Source of the DNA: Sulfuritalea sp.
GTDB taxonomy: Bacteria > Pseudomonadota > Gammaproteobacteria > Burkholderiales > Rhodocyclaceae
Direction of reading: 5' to 3'
NCBI GenBank assembly: GCA_023229545.1
Contig: JALNZB010000022.1
Location: forward strand, 1 to 53,829
DNA length: 53,829 nucleotides
The notes below the pieces were generated by a model. The model saw only the letters and a list, made by a program, of their open reading frames with translations. It had not been told where the DNA came from and did no database searches. The first letter of the stretch is position 1; each line of letters starts with the position of its first letter. Of the stretch, positions 1-9,214 are shown piece after piece. Position numbers and translations under genes: made by a program.

Positions 1-1
1 T

Positions 2-3000
2 GGCATGACGACGGACCAGGCCGCCGCACTGACGGCAACGCAAGCGGCGGAGCTGACCTCGGCGCAGATAGCGAAGATGGATGCAGTGGATGTTGGGCAG
101 TTCTCGACGGCGGTGATTGCCGGACTGACGACAGATCAGGTCAAGGGTCTGACGGCGGATCAGGTAGCCGGGCTGAGCACGCTGCAAGTCTCGAAACTGA
201 CGGCGGCGCAGATCGGGGAACTGGGTACCAGTCAGATCCAGGCCTTTACCACAGCGCAGGTAAATGTGCTTACCGCGACACAGGCGGCAGGGCTGACATC
301 GACCCAGATTTCCAAGCTTGAGGAGGAAGATCTTGCGAAGTTGTCGACCAGCGTGATCGCAGGACTGTCCGATACTCAACTGAACGGATTGTTGTCCACC
401 CAGATTGGTGGCTTGACCACCACGCAAGCTCAGGCTCTGACGGCAAGCCAGATGCTCGGTTTGACTACGACTCAGGTCGCGGCTGTCGAGGCGGAAGATT
501 TTGCCAAGCTATCGACCAGTGCGATCATGTCGTTGTCCACCGATCAAATGGTCGGGCTGAAGGCAGAGCAAGTTGAAGCGCTCGCGGGAGCCCAATTTGC
601 GAAGCTTTCCTCGGACCAGATTCAGCACCTTGGCTCAAGCCAGATTCAGGCCTTGACCACGGCGCACGCTGCCGCAATGACCGCAACGCAGGCGGACGGA
701 CTCACATCGAGTCAGATCAACAAGCTTGAGGCAGCCGATCTGGGTCAGTTGTCTACAGCCGTGATCGCCAGCTTGGACGATGCACAGCTTGATGGCTTGT
801 CTGTTCTTCAGATGGGCGACCTGACGACCAAGCAGATTGGCGCCTTGTCGGCTGGTCAGATCACCGGGTTCAGCACTACCCAGATTGCGGCCATAGATTC
901 AGGCGATTTCTCGGCGATTTCTACTGCCGCGATTTCCGGCCTGTCATCGACGCAGATGGCTGCACTGAGTGCCGATCAGGTGGGTGCGCTGACAACCGCT
1001 CAATTCTCGAAACTGACGTCGATACAGATCCAAAACATAGAAACCGCAGACATTGGAGCGCTGACAACCGCCCATATGGTGGCCTTGACGGCAGCGCAGG
1101 CCTTGGGTCTGACCTCGGCGCAAGTCGGCCAGCTTGATGTTGCCGACATACAGCAGTTCTCCACAGCCGTTATCGCTGGCCTTTCGGCGACTCAGATCCC
1201 CGGCTTGAGGGTTGACCAGATTGATGGCTTGAGTACGATGCAGTTCTCCAAGCTGTCGGCCTCGCAACTTACAACATTTGGCTCCAGCCAGATTCAGTCA
1301 CTGACTACCGATCATGCGACTGCGCTGACGGCCAGCCAGGCCGCTGGACTGACCTCGGACCAGCTTGCAAAGTTTGAGGATGTTGATCTTCAGGCGCTTT
1401 CCAGTTCGGTGATCAAGAGCCTTTCGGATACACAGCTCGATGGATTGACAACGATTCAGATCGGTGATCTGACGACGGCACAGGTCTCAGTGCTGACAGG
1501 TACGCAGGTTGCTGGCCTGAGTACCGCCCAGACTGCTGCGATCGCCGCTGATGACTTTGCCAAACTGTCGACAAGCGCCATCCAGTCCTTGACGTCTGAC
1601 CACATGGAAGCGCTCAAGGCCGAACAGATGGACGCGATGACGACGGCTCAATTCGTCAAGCTCTCCGCCGATCAGATTTCGCATCTGGGTACCAGCCAGC
1701 TCGCGGGCATGACGACTGCGCACGCTGCGGTGCTTACTGCGGTTCAGACCGACGGCCTGACCACGCTGCAGATACAGAATCTGGACGCCGATGACTTTAC
1801 AAAATTCTCGACGGCGGTCATTTCTTCACTGGATGCCGGACAGATCCAGGCGCTGAAGAATGCGCAGATCATCGATTTGTCAACAACCCAGGCACAGGCT
1901 CTTGCCGCAGAGCAGGTGGCAGCACTGACGACAGCTCAGTTGAACGTAATTGACGCACCCGATTTTGCGGCCATCAAGACCAGTGCGATTACAGGGCTGA
2001 CGTCAGACCAGATTCCGACGCTGCGTGTTGACCTGGTTGCGGCACTCACCACGGCGCAGGTTCGCGTGCTGAACTCCAGTCAGATCGAAGACATGACGAC
2101 GGCGCAGATTGTGGCGCTGACCTCGGATCAGGCGACAGCGATTACCGCGACTCAGGCGCAAGGGTTCACCACGGCGCACATGTCCAAGCTGGAGGCCGAG
2201 GATTTGCAACGGCTGAGCACTTCGGTGATTCAGAGTCTGACGTCGGATCAGATCAGAGCCCTGGGTGACTCCCAGGTGGCGGCGCTGACGACGGCGCAGA
2301 TAAGCAAGTTCAGCGCGGATCAGATTGGCAGTTTGGCGACGTCGCAAATTGACGCGCTGACTACCGCTCAGGCGAGTGTGTTGAGTGCAACGCAGATGTC
2401 TGGTTTGACTACTGCCCAGGTTTCGCAGATCGAGACGGCCGACCTGGAAGTGATGAGTACGGCGGTCATTCAGGGCTTGAGCACCTTGCATATTCAGCAA
2501 CTGACCACGGCACAGTTGGTGGCACTGACCACGATGCAGACTGCCGCGCTTACTGCGGACCAGATTGAGGCGCTGGATCCCGTCGATCTCGCCAAGATGG
2601 CCACGGACGATATTGCGGCTATCCGCACCAGTCAGTTGTATGGCTTGACCACGGCGCAGATCGACGCTCTGGCTACCGCACAGGTTCAAGCTCTGACCAC
2701 GGCGCAGTTCAGCAAGCTGTCCGATACGCAGGTAGAGGCGTTGAGAACGGATCAGATCGTGGCGCTGACCACGGATCATGCGGCGGCGCTGACGGCGACA
2801 CAGGCCTACGGGCTAGCGTCTGACCAGATCAACGCTTTTGATCCGACGGAAGTGGCCCTGTTCAAGACCAGCGTCATTCAGATACTGGATAACGCTCAGA
2901 TCGACGGTCTGACGACGGGACAGGTCTTTGCCATGACCACCTTCCAGGTGTCCAAGCTGACCGCCGATCAGATCGCCGGCTTCAGCACGGAGCAGATCTT

Positions 3001-4531
3001 CGCATTGACGACGGATCACGCGGGCATATTGTCCGCCACGCAGATGTCCGCGCTGACAACGGATCAGGTCTCGGCAATCGAGGATGACGACTTCGGCAAG
3101 TTGAACACCAGCATTATTCGCAACCTGAGTGTCGATCATATCCAACAGCTAACCACGGATCAGATCGTGGCGCTGACGACCGCTCAGGCGTTCGCATTGA
3201 GTGCGGAACAGGTCGGGGCAATTGCGCCCGATCACCTTGCGACAATGCAGACTGCAGATCTCGCGGCGATTCGCACTAGCCAGCTCTATGCGCTGACAAC
3301 GGATCAGATCACGAACCTGACGTCTAGCCAGATTGCAGCTATTACTCCGGAGCAGATGAGCAAGTTGTCCGCCGACCAGTTGGGCGGAATATCCGCGACC
3401 CAGATTGATGATTTCACTACGGCACAGGCGGCAGCCTTGACGCCTTACCAGATCGTCGGATTGACCACCGCCGCCTTTGCCGCCATGCAGACCGATGAAC
3501 TTGCGGCACTGACTACGAGCACAATCAAGTATTTGACCACCGATCAGGTGGCAAATATGACCGACGCGCAACTCCATATGCTGACTACCGCCCAGGAATC
3601 GGCGCTGACCGCGACTCAGTTGGCGGCCTTGACAACGGCACAGGTCGCCATGATTGATCAAGCGTCGCCACTGGTACTCGACTTGAATGGCGATGGTGTG
3701 CACACCGTGGGAATCGAGCACGGTGTCACCTTCGACTTGACGGGCACGGGTGTCCAGCATCAGGTCGGGTGGGTGTCGTCTCAAGACGGCTTCCTGGTGC
3801 TTGACCGGAATAGCGACGGCAAGATCAACGATGGTAGCGAGCTCTTTGGCACCTCGACGAAGTTGGCGGATGGGACAACGGCACAAACTGGTTACCATGC
3901 GCTCGCCGAACTCGACACCAATCACGATGGTCATATTGACCATCTGGATGCTGCCTACACGAAACTGGAGGTCTGGCAGGATGCGAATACGGATGGCGTG
4001 ACACAGGCAGGCGAACTGCACAGTCTTGACTCTCTCGGTATTGCGAGCCTGGACCTGCATGCTGAACAGACATCCGTCCTCGATCAGGGTAACTGGATTG
4101 GTCTGGAATCCACCTTTACGACGGTGGATGGACAAGTCCATGCCATGGCTGACGTCTGGTTCTCGATTAACAAGGAGCTAAACCAGACAGTCGATTTGTC
4201 GCAGATTGATCCGGGCTTATTGCCGGGCTCGCACCTGCCGCTGGTCGATGTCTCGGGTAACGGTGGCGCCGGCGATACGGTGTTGGTCAATGCGCATGAC
4301 GTGGCGAAGCTGGGACAGATGAATCTCTACGTCAATGAGCAGACGGGCAGCGGTCACGTTCAGTTGATGATTCAAGGCGACGCCAACGATGCGGTCCGAA
4401 TCACCGATCAGCCGGGTGTCTGGACGGATGCGGGAACTACCCAGATCGATGGGGAAACCTTCCGTATTCTCAACGATGCCCAGCAGCACCAGTTGTTGGT
4501 CGGGGTGAAGATCCACGATCCGCTAAGCTGA
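2..4531 (+). CDS. giant octapeptide-repeat protein with C-terminal Ca-binding domain (5' partial)
   Basis: The 5' end lies outside the window. The frame is open from base 2 and the first residue completes a preceding repeat unit, so the ATG at 5 is probably internal. About 150 consecutive eight-residue units of the form L-[ST]-[TAS]-x-Q-[IVAL]-x-[AGK] run from the window start to about 3663, with no insertion or deletion that I can see. At 7- or 10-unit intervals a unit carries acidic residues instead of Gln (such as LEAEDLAK) and is followed by LSTSVIxx. The repeats end at IDQASP. A roughly 290-residue tail follows with EF-hand-like loops (DLNGDG, DRNSDGKIND, DTNHDGHID, DANTDGVTQAGE). Such tails occur in large secreted, often type I-exported, Ca-binding surface proteins, so I infer an extracellular adhesin or sheath-like protein. 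No secretion genes lie beside it. Function is unknown. Confidence 0.85.
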   Translation, partial: GMTTDQAAALTATQAAELTSAQIAKMDAVDVGQFSTAVIAGLTTDQVKGLTADQVAGLSTLQVSKLTAAQIGELGTSQIQAFTTAQVNVLTATQAAGLTSTQISKLEEEDLAKLSTSVIAGLSDTQLNGLLSTQIGGLTTTQAQALTASQMLGLTTTQVAAVEAEDFAKLSTSAIMSLSTDQMVGLKAEQVEALAGAQFAKLSSDQIQHLGSSQIQALTTAHAAAMTATQADGLTSSQINKLEAADLGQLSTAVIASLDDAQLDGLSVLQMGDLTTKQIGALSAGQITGFSTTQIAAIDSGDFSAISTAAISGLSSTQMAALSADQVGALTTAQFSKLTSIQIQNIETADIGALTTAHMVALTAAQALGLTSAQVGQLDVADIQQFSTAVIAGLSATQIPGLRVDQIDGLSTMQFSKLSASQLTTFGSSQIQSLTTDHATALTASQAAGLTSDQLAKFEDVDLQALSSSVIKSLSDTQLDGLTTIQIGDLTTAQVSVLTGTQVAGLSTAQTAAIAADDFAKLSTSAIQSLTSDHMEALKAEQMDAMTTAQFVKLSADQISHLGTSQLAGMTTAHAAVLTAVQTDGLTTLQIQNLDADDFTKFSTAVISSLDAGQIQALKNAQIIDLSTTQAQALAAEQVAALTTAQLNVIDAPDFAAIKTSAITGLTSDQIPTLRVDLVAALTTAQVRVLNSSQIEDMTTAQIVALTSDQATAITATQAQGFTTAHMSKLEAEDLQRLSTSVIQSLTSDQIRALGDSQVAALTTAQISKFSADQIGSLATSQIDALTTAQASVLSATQMSGLTTAQVSQIETADLEVMSTAVIQGLSTLHIQQLTTAQLVALTTMQTAALTADQIEALDPVDLAKMATDDIAAIRTSQLYGLTTAQIDALATAQVQALTTAQFSKLSDTQVEALRTDQIVALTTDHAAALTATQAYGLASDQINAFDPTEVALFKTSVIQILDNAQIDGLTTGQVFAMTTFQVSKLTADQIAGFSTEQIFALTTDHAGILSATQMSALTTDQVSAIEDDDFGKLNTSIIRNLSVDHIQQLTTDQIVALTTAQAFALSAEQVGAIAPDHLATMQTADLAAIRTSQLYALTTDQITNLTSSQIAAITPEQMSKLSADQLGGISATQIDDFTTAQAAALTPYQIVGLTTAAFAAMQTDELAALTTSTIKYLTTDQVANMTDAQLHMLTTAQESALTATQLAALTTAQVAMIDQASPLVLDLNGDGVHTVGIEHGVTFDLTGTGVQHQVGWVSSQDGFLVLDRNSDGKINDGSELFGTSTKLADGTTAQTGYHALAELDTNHDGHIDHLDAAYTKLEVWQDANTDGVTQAGELHSLDSLGIASLDLHAEQTSVLDQGNWIGLESTFTTVDGQVHAMADVWFSINKELNQTVDLSQIDPGLLPGSHLPLVDVSGNGGAGDTVLVNAHDVAKLGQMNLYVNEQTGSGHVQLMIQGDANDAVRITDQPGVWTDAGTTQIDGETFRILNDAQQHQLLVGVKIHDPLS

Positions 4532-4553
4532 TCTCGCCGGTATCGTAGAATTG

Positions 4554-4592
4554 CAGGCCGCGTTGCCCGGTGCAGCGCGGCCTGTTTTATTT
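4554..4592 (+). terminator. Rho-independent terminator of the octapeptide-repeat gene
   Basis: A perfect 9-bp stem CAGGCCGCG / CGCGGCCTG with a 13-base loop is followed by TTTTATTT, 22 bases after the stop codon. Confidence 0.85.
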
Positions 4593-4620
4593 GTGCGGCC
4601 CCACCATGGATTGAGAAAAT

Positions 4621-5751
4621 ATGAAGGCTGTCAAGGCCGCTCGCACAGTCGCAGAGTCTTTGAGACTGCTAGCCGAGAAAGGTGATGCACAGGCTCAATA
4701 TCGCCTGGGGCTGCTCTACGCTAGCGGTCAAGGCATTCCGCAGAATCCGCGTCAGGCGCTGGATTGGTACCGATCCGCCGCAGATCAGGGATTCGCGCCC
4801 GCGCAATGCGTCCTTGGCAACAAATACGCCAGCGGTCAGGGCGTCAAACAGAATCTCAAGACGGCATTTTCCTGGTACCTGAAGGCGGCCGAACAGGGAT
4901 ATGCGCGGGCTCAGTATCATCTGGGTGCCATGTATGAAGCCGGCGAAGGCACCGAGAGAAACGCCATGGATGCGGAGTATTGGTACTTTCAAGCGGCTGA
5001 GCAGGGAGATGCCGAGGCGCAGCTGAAGCTTGCCCGGATTTACGAGGGCAACCAGTACATGGCAGCGACGTGGTACTTGAAGGCCGCTGAACAGGGTATT
5101 GCGGAAGCCCAGTTCATGCTCGGCAGCAAATACGCAACCGGCCAGGGTTTGCGAAAAGACTTGGCGAAGGCTTTTGAGGCTTATCTCAAGGCGGCCAGGC
5201 AGGGGGACTTGCGGGCGCAGTGGCAGGTGGCCCTCGCTTACGAGGACGGCCTCGGTGTCGACGATAACGAGATCGAGGCTCTGGAGTGGCTTACCAAGGC
5301 GGCAAAGGCCGGGTTTGCTCCGGCACAAGCGGCGCTTGGACTCAGATATGCAAATGGACACGGAGTTTCCCAGAGTTATTCCAAAGCCATCTTTCTCTGG
5401 AAACAAGCCGCGAAAAAGGGCGATGCGGAGTCGCAGCATAACCTGGGATATTTGTTCAACAATGGCCTCGGGGTAGCCAAGGATGTTAGGCAAGCCGAAG
5501 GCTGGTATCGGCAGGCTGCGGAGCAGGGCGTGGCCGAAGCGCAATGTATTCTGGGGCTGATGTGCGCGCGTGGCGATGCTGGCGAAATCGACTACATCGA
5601 AGCGTACATGTGGTTCAGCATTTCCGCAGCGGCCGGAAATCTAGCCAGCGCGGCCAATCTAAACTACGCGGAAACGCTGATGACGCCGGATCAGATTTCC
5701 GAAGCGAAACGGCGGGCGATAGAATGGACCGAAGCGTTTAAGAGCCGTTGA
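4621..5751 (+). CDS. Sel1-like (TPR-type) repeat protein
   Basis: This 376-residue protein is almost wholly Sel1-like repeats of about 36 residues, with the signature A-Q-Y-x-L-G-x-x-Y-x-x-G-x-G-V and W-Y-x-x-A-A-E-Q-G. About nine or ten repeats are visible from residue 15 to 350. One is shortened near residue 135-150 (IYEGNQYMAATWY), lacking the usual G-x-G loop. Sel1 repeats form alpha-solenoids that act as scaffolds for protein-protein contacts. There is no signal peptide or membrane segment, so it is probably cytoplasmic. The ATG at 4621 follows the terminator of the upstream repeat protein, so it likely has its own promoter. Its partner is unknown. Confidence 0.85.
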   Translation: MKAVKAARTVAESLRLLAEKGDAQAQYRLGLLYASGQGIPQNPRQALDWYRSAADQGFAPAQCVLGNKYASGQGVKQNLKTAFSWYLKAAEQGYARAQYHLGAMYEAGEGTERNAMDAEYWYFQAAEQGDAEAQLKLARIYEGNQYMAATWYLKAAEQGIAEAQFMLGSKYATGQGLRKDLAKAFEAYLKAARQGDLRAQWQVALAYEDGLGVDDNEIEALEWLTKAAKAGFAPAQAALGLRYANGHGVSQSYSKAIFLWKQAAKKGDAESQHNLGYLFNNGLGVAKDVRQAEGWYRQAAEQGVAEAQCILGLMCARGDAGEIDYIEAYMWFSISAAAGNLASAANLNYAETLMTPDQISEAKRRAIEWTEAFKSR

Positions 5752-5819
5752 TTCTCGGACGCGACTTTGGACGAAACTTGTCCGAACCCCAATTCCCTGA
5801 AAACATCGGTAAACAGTCC

Positions 5820-6719
5820 ATGTGGTTTCGAAATCTCCAGATTTTCCGGCTTACTCCCGAGTGGGCCTATAGCACCGACGCGCTGTCGGTTGCTCTGCGC
5901 AAAGGTCTTTTTCAAAGTTGCGGCGCCACTGATCGGGTGGCGCGCGGCTGGGTGCCGCCGCGCGGCAACGAAGGCGAACTGGTATTTTCGGTCGGGCGTC
6001 AGCAACTGATTGCATTGGGCATTGAACAGAAGTTGCTTCCGGCTTCAGTGGTACGGCAGTATGCGCAGGCAAAGCTGGCCGAAATCGAGGCCGCGCAAGG
6101 CTACAAACCGGGGCGCAAGCAGACGCGCGAAGTGATCGATCAGCTTGAAGCGGAATTGCTGCCGCGTGCTTTCGTCAAGCGCGGCCTGACCTACGTCTGG
6201 ATCGATCCGGTCAATCGGTGGCTGTTGGTGGATGCTTCCTCAAGCACACGAGCCGACGAAGTCATGGAGCATCTCAAGCTGTCCCTCGACGAGTTGCCGG
6301 TCACTCTGATCAAGACGCAGTTAGCGCCCGCTACCGCCATGACACAGTGGCTGTCAGAGGGTGAAGCCCCCGGTAGTTTTACCATCGACCGCGATTGCGA
6401 ACTGCGTGCCATGGTCGAAGAACGTGCGGCCGTGCGTTACGTGCGCCACAACCTTGATAGCGAAGAGGTTCGCAGTCACATTGCCGGCGGCAAGTCCGCC
6501 ACGCGATTGGCGCTGACCTGGAATGATCGCATTTCGTTTGTGCTGACCGAGCAATTGCAGATCAAGCGGCTGGTGTTTCTCGATTTGCTGAAAGAAGATG
6601 CCGAGCGTCAGTCCGAGAACGCGGATGATTTATTTGCGGCCGACTTCACCCTGATGTGCGGAGAACTGGCGCAACTGCTGGAACATCTGCTCGAAGTATT
6701 GGGCGGCGAGGGCGAGTGA
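5820..6719 (+). CDS. rdgC: recombination-associated protein RdgC
   Basis: RdgC is a nucleoid-associated DNA-binding protein that forms rings on duplex DNA and restrains RecA. The N-terminus MWFRNLQIFRLT matches the family start, so I place the start at 5820 rather than at an upstream in-frame codon at 5748, which would overlap the Sel1 gene. The length of 299 residues is close to the roughly 303 of E. coli RdgC. Other family features are W-V-P-P-R near residue 50, a central basic stretch PGRKQTREVIDQ, and a Leu-rich C-terminus. A copy of the dispersed repeat lies 5 bases after the stop. Confidence 0.95.
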   Translation: MWFRNLQIFRLTPEWAYSTDALSVALRKGLFQSCGATDRVARGWVPPRGNEGELVFSVGRQQLIALGIEQKLLPASVVRQYAQAKLAEIEAAQGYKPGRKQTREVIDQLEAELLPRAFVKRGLTYVWIDPVNRWLLVDASSSTRADEVMEHLKLSLDELPVTLIKTQLAPATAMTQWLSEGEAPGSFTIDRDCELRAMVEERAAVRYVRHNLDSEEVRSHIAGGKSATRLALTWNDRISFVLTEQLQIKRLVFLDLLKEDAERQSENADDLFAADFTLMCGELAQLLEHLLEVLGGEGE

Positions 6720-6723
6720 CAAG

Positions 6724-6745
6724 AGTCGGCGTTGGCGGGACGGCG
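6724..6745 (+). repeat. dispersed GTCGGCG repeat, copy 1
   Basis: The core AGTCGGCGTTGGCG followed by GGACGGCG lies between the convergent rdgC and ycgR genes. It is one of 14 copies in the window. Confidence 0.8.
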
Positions 6746-6753
6746 ATGGGTCG

Positions 6754-7584
6754 TTACGTCATTCCCGATTCACGGGCTTTGCGCTCGCGTTCGACCTTGA
6801 TGATGTAACGCTGGATCATGGTCAGCATGGCTCCCGGCAACTTTACGAACTCACAGCCCGCACGGCGGGACTTGACGCCGCTACGCGTCACCGAATCGAA
6901 TACGCTGCGTATCACAACCGTACCCGTCACTGTGCCGGCTTCCGGTAGATCGATCTTGCAGCCGATCTCAAGACCGGCCTCGAGCGGAACATCGAGCGGA
7001 ACCGAGATGACGCCAACTCCGCCGCCGCTGATATCGCCGATGCTGGCTTCGATAACCTGGCGTTTACCATCGGCTGCCGGCGGGAAGGTGATGAAACATT
7101 TCAGGGGGCGCGCGATGGGCGTCGCCAGCCGGTAGTATTCGCGGCGTTGCAGGCGTAGCACACTGTCGGGCAGGGCGGCGAAGAATGCCGGCCCTCCGGT
7201 CGTCTCGATACGCCGCACGCCGCGCAGGATGAACTGGACCTTGACCTTGTCGAGCTGCGTGACACAAAAGAGTTTCTTCGCTTCCAGTGCCTTGCGGTTC
7301 ATCTCCGAACTGGCGCCGAGATCCAAGGAAATACCGTTGTCGTTATAGCTGATCATGCTGGTGAGCACCATGTCTCTGCCTTCGTTGAAAAACATGGTGA
7401 TTTGCGAAACGTGTTCGACCATGCCGCGAAAGACCGCGAACATCTCGCTCTTGGAATTCAGCATGTATTGGCTAAATTCGTCTGTCGACAAAAGCTCGTC
7501 TGCGAGTTTTTGTACAGCGGTCTGCTGGACAACAACCGCAGGCGCCTCCGGGGTGGAGGGATTTTCGGCTTCGGTACCGCTCAT
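6754..7584 (-). CDS. ycgR: flagellar brake protein YcgR (PilZ domain)
   Basis: YcgR binds cyclic di-GMP through a PilZ domain and then acts on the flagellar motor to slow swimming. The 276-residue protein has a YcgR-type N-terminal domain at about residues 25-140 and a PilZ domain at about 143-260. The c-di-GMP-binding signatures are intact: R148-x-x-x-R152 (RREYYR) and D184-x-S186-x-x-G189 (DISGGG). It is the last gene of the minus-strand flagellar cluster, about 45 bases downstream of the FlhB-like gene. The GGDEF/EAL protein at 26380-29028 is a possible source of c-di-GMP control, but that link is inference. Confidence 0.92.
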   Translation of the reverse strand: MSGTEAENPSTPEAPAVVVQQTAVQKLADELLSTDEFSQYMLNSKSEMFAVFRGMVEHVSQITMFFNEGRDMVLTSMISYNDNGISLDLGASSEMNRKALEAKKLFCVTQLDKVKVQFILRGVRRIETTGGPAFFAALPDSVLRLQRREYYRLATPIARPLKCFITFPPAADGKRQVIEASIGDISGGGVGVISVPLDVPLEAGLEIGCKIDLPEAGTVTGTVVIRSVFDSVTRSGVKSRRAGCEFVKLPGAMLTMIQRYIIKVERERKARESGMT

Positions 7585-7629
7585 AGAGGTCGATCAGTGC
7601 TTGGGCAGGGATACTTGGTGCGTTTTATT

Positions 7630-7944
7630 CTAGCCGAGATTGCCTGAAATCGGACCATTCGGCAGTACTCCCCCGCGCTCCACCTGGTAGATCCACGCCA
7701 GCAGTTCGGCGACGGCAATGTAGAGTTCGGCGGGGATTTGCCCGTCAAGGTCGACTTGGGACAGCAACGCGACCAGTTCGGGCGATTCGTGAACGAAAAT
7801 TCCATGCTCGCGCGCACGCGAGATGATCTCCTCGGCGATCAGCCCCCGCCCTTTTGCCACCACTGTTGGCGCCGCATCGCCCGGTGCGTACTTCAGCGCA
7901 ACGGCCAGCGCCCGAGGCTCGCCTTCCTTATTCTTCACTGACAT
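7630..7944 (-). CDS. FlhB C-terminal-like protein (export switch homologue)
   Basis: This 104-residue protein corresponds only to the cytoplasmic domain of FlhB/YscU export-switch proteins. It has ALAVALKYAPGD in the position of the autocleavage region, then GLIAEEIISRAREHGIFVHESPELVALL. The membrane part is absent and the autocleavage motif NPTH is not present. Stand-alone FlhB-like proteins (often called FhlB or FlhX) are known next to fliK-like genes; some can partly substitute for the FlhB C-domain. Its start overlaps the end of the FliK-like gene by 17 bases, which suggests translational coupling. Confidence 0.85.
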   Translation of the reverse strand: MSVKNKEGEPRALAVALKYAPGDAAPTVVAKGRGLIAEEIISRAREHGIFVHESPELVALLSQVDLDGQIPAELYIAVAELLAWIYQVERGGVLPNGPISGNLG

Positions 7945-9085
7945 GTTTCACCTGCAAGGCGAGCAGCGGCACGCCGGCTGTCGCCATCGATTTCTCCAGT
8001 GACGGTGCGGCGTTTCGCAGATTGGCGGCGCTGGTGTCCGTGGGCGTCGTCAGGGTGATTCTCGCGCCTTGCGGCGTCAGACTGAGCCGAGCGTCTATTT
8101 CGCCCAGTCGCGGTGTGACGAGGCGTAGCGATGTGATCCAGCCGCGTTCCGAGTCGGCCTGCTCGCTCCCCGTTCGCTGTTCATCCGGCTCGATCTGCCA
8201 GTTCAGCGTTTGACCTGGCCAGATTTCCCCATGCCAGGCCATACGTTGTGTTGCCACTGCGTCCAGTTGCTGCTGCACCAGTGGCCGCAGCTCTTCCGGC
8301 ACCGATTGAGCCGAATTTGCGATTGCTGCTGCCGACTGCGCGCTGCCTTGCTGACGAGCTTCGTCGCTGCCAAACAGGTTTTGCAGAAGCACCATCGGCC
8401 CGGACAGTTCCGCAGGACGTCCGCCTGATGCCACGCGACTGGCGGCGCCACCGAGTTCCTGTGCTGGCGCGGTCGGGCCTCCTTTCGGCGCATGCCTCGC
8501 CTGAGGCTCGGCCAGAAGATCGGTCATTGGGCGCTGTCCCATGACCCACTGCACCTGATGGGCTTCGTAGAACAACCCGCTCTGACCGACCGCTTTGGCC
8601 AGTTGCGGTGCGAGTTCGGCGGCCAGCCTGGCCGTATTGCCGGACGCTGCGGCAAGCAGGGGTTGTCCGCGCGTGAGCGCTGCCGGAGGTGGGGGAGTTC
8701 CATCACGTGAAAGCAGCGCGCCGATCAATTGAGCGGTGGGTGACAAGCGTGTGAACGGGTTGCTGGCATCGGTCGCCGCGTCGCCGGGGCTGTTCTGGCT
8801 GGCAAGCTGGGCAACGATCAAGCGTGGCGTGCGATCAACCACCACCAGTTCCAGCGTGTCGCCGGCCTTTGCTCCCTGGGGCAGCGCAAGTGTCAGGCTG
8901 CGGCCCGCTACCAGGGCCTTGTAGGTGTTCTCCGGCAGGACTTCCTGAATTCGCGCTGAAAAGGTCTGCCCGGGATGCAGTTCCGCCAGATCAGCCGGAA
9001 TTTCGGAAACCGGTGTAATCGGATGCAGGGCCGTCTCGGTCTGCATCCGCATGCGGATGCCAACATCATTGGGGATCAGTACCAT
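7928..9085 (-). CDS. fliK: FliK-like flagellar hook-length control protein
   Basis: FliK-type proteins are secreted molecular rulers that switch export specificity when the hook is complete. This 385-residue protein has a low-complexity Ala/Gln/Pro-rich middle (about residues 90-280) and a C-terminal Flg_hook-type domain (about 290-375), with W-Q-I-E-P-D, L-P-x-L-G-E-I-D-A-R-L-like and R-I-T-L-T-T-P segments. FlhB is the known FliK partner, which fits the overlapping downstream FlhB-like gene. No convincing ribosome site decides between the ATG at 9085 and in-frame ATGs about 11 to 13 codons in. It could be a second FliK paralogue rather than the main hook ruler, because no hook genes are present here. 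Confidence 0.8.
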   Translation of the reverse strand: MVLIPNDVGIRMRMQTETALHPITPVSEIPADLAELHPGQTFSARIQEVLPENTYKALVAGRSLTLALPQGAKAGDTLELVVVDRTPRLIVAQLASQNSPGDAATDASNPFTRLSPTAQLIGALLSRDGTPPPPAALTRGQPLLAAASGNTARLAAELAPQLAKAVGQSGLFYEAHQVQWVMGQRPMTDLLAEPQARHAPKGGPTAPAQELGGAASRVASGGRPAELSGPMVLLQNLFGSDEARQQGSAQSAAAIANSAQSVPEELRPLVQQQLDAVATQRMAWHGEIWPGQTLNWQIEPDEQRTGSEQADSERGWITSLRLVTPRLGEIDARLSLTPQGARITLTTPTDTSAANLRNAAPSLEKSMATAGVPLLALQVKHVSEE

Positions 9086-9214
9086 GATGTCATCGGGATT
9101 GTGGTTTCGGCATCACGCCTGCCATCGCTGGCATTCGCCTGCTCTGAAACTCCGCTACGCTTCGTTCTAACAAAATGCGCGGCGAGCATGGTGGCTACCT
9201 GCCACCCTCGCGGC

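Noticed and set aside
2003..4141. Long minus-strand frames over the octapeptide-repeat gene
   Set aside because: They mirror the 24-base repeat and have the same period; the plus frame is intact throughout and ends in recognisable Ca-binding loops.
7585..7640. A sigma-28 promoter before ycgR
   Set aside because: TAAAACGC is present, but the -10 CCGATAA is missing.
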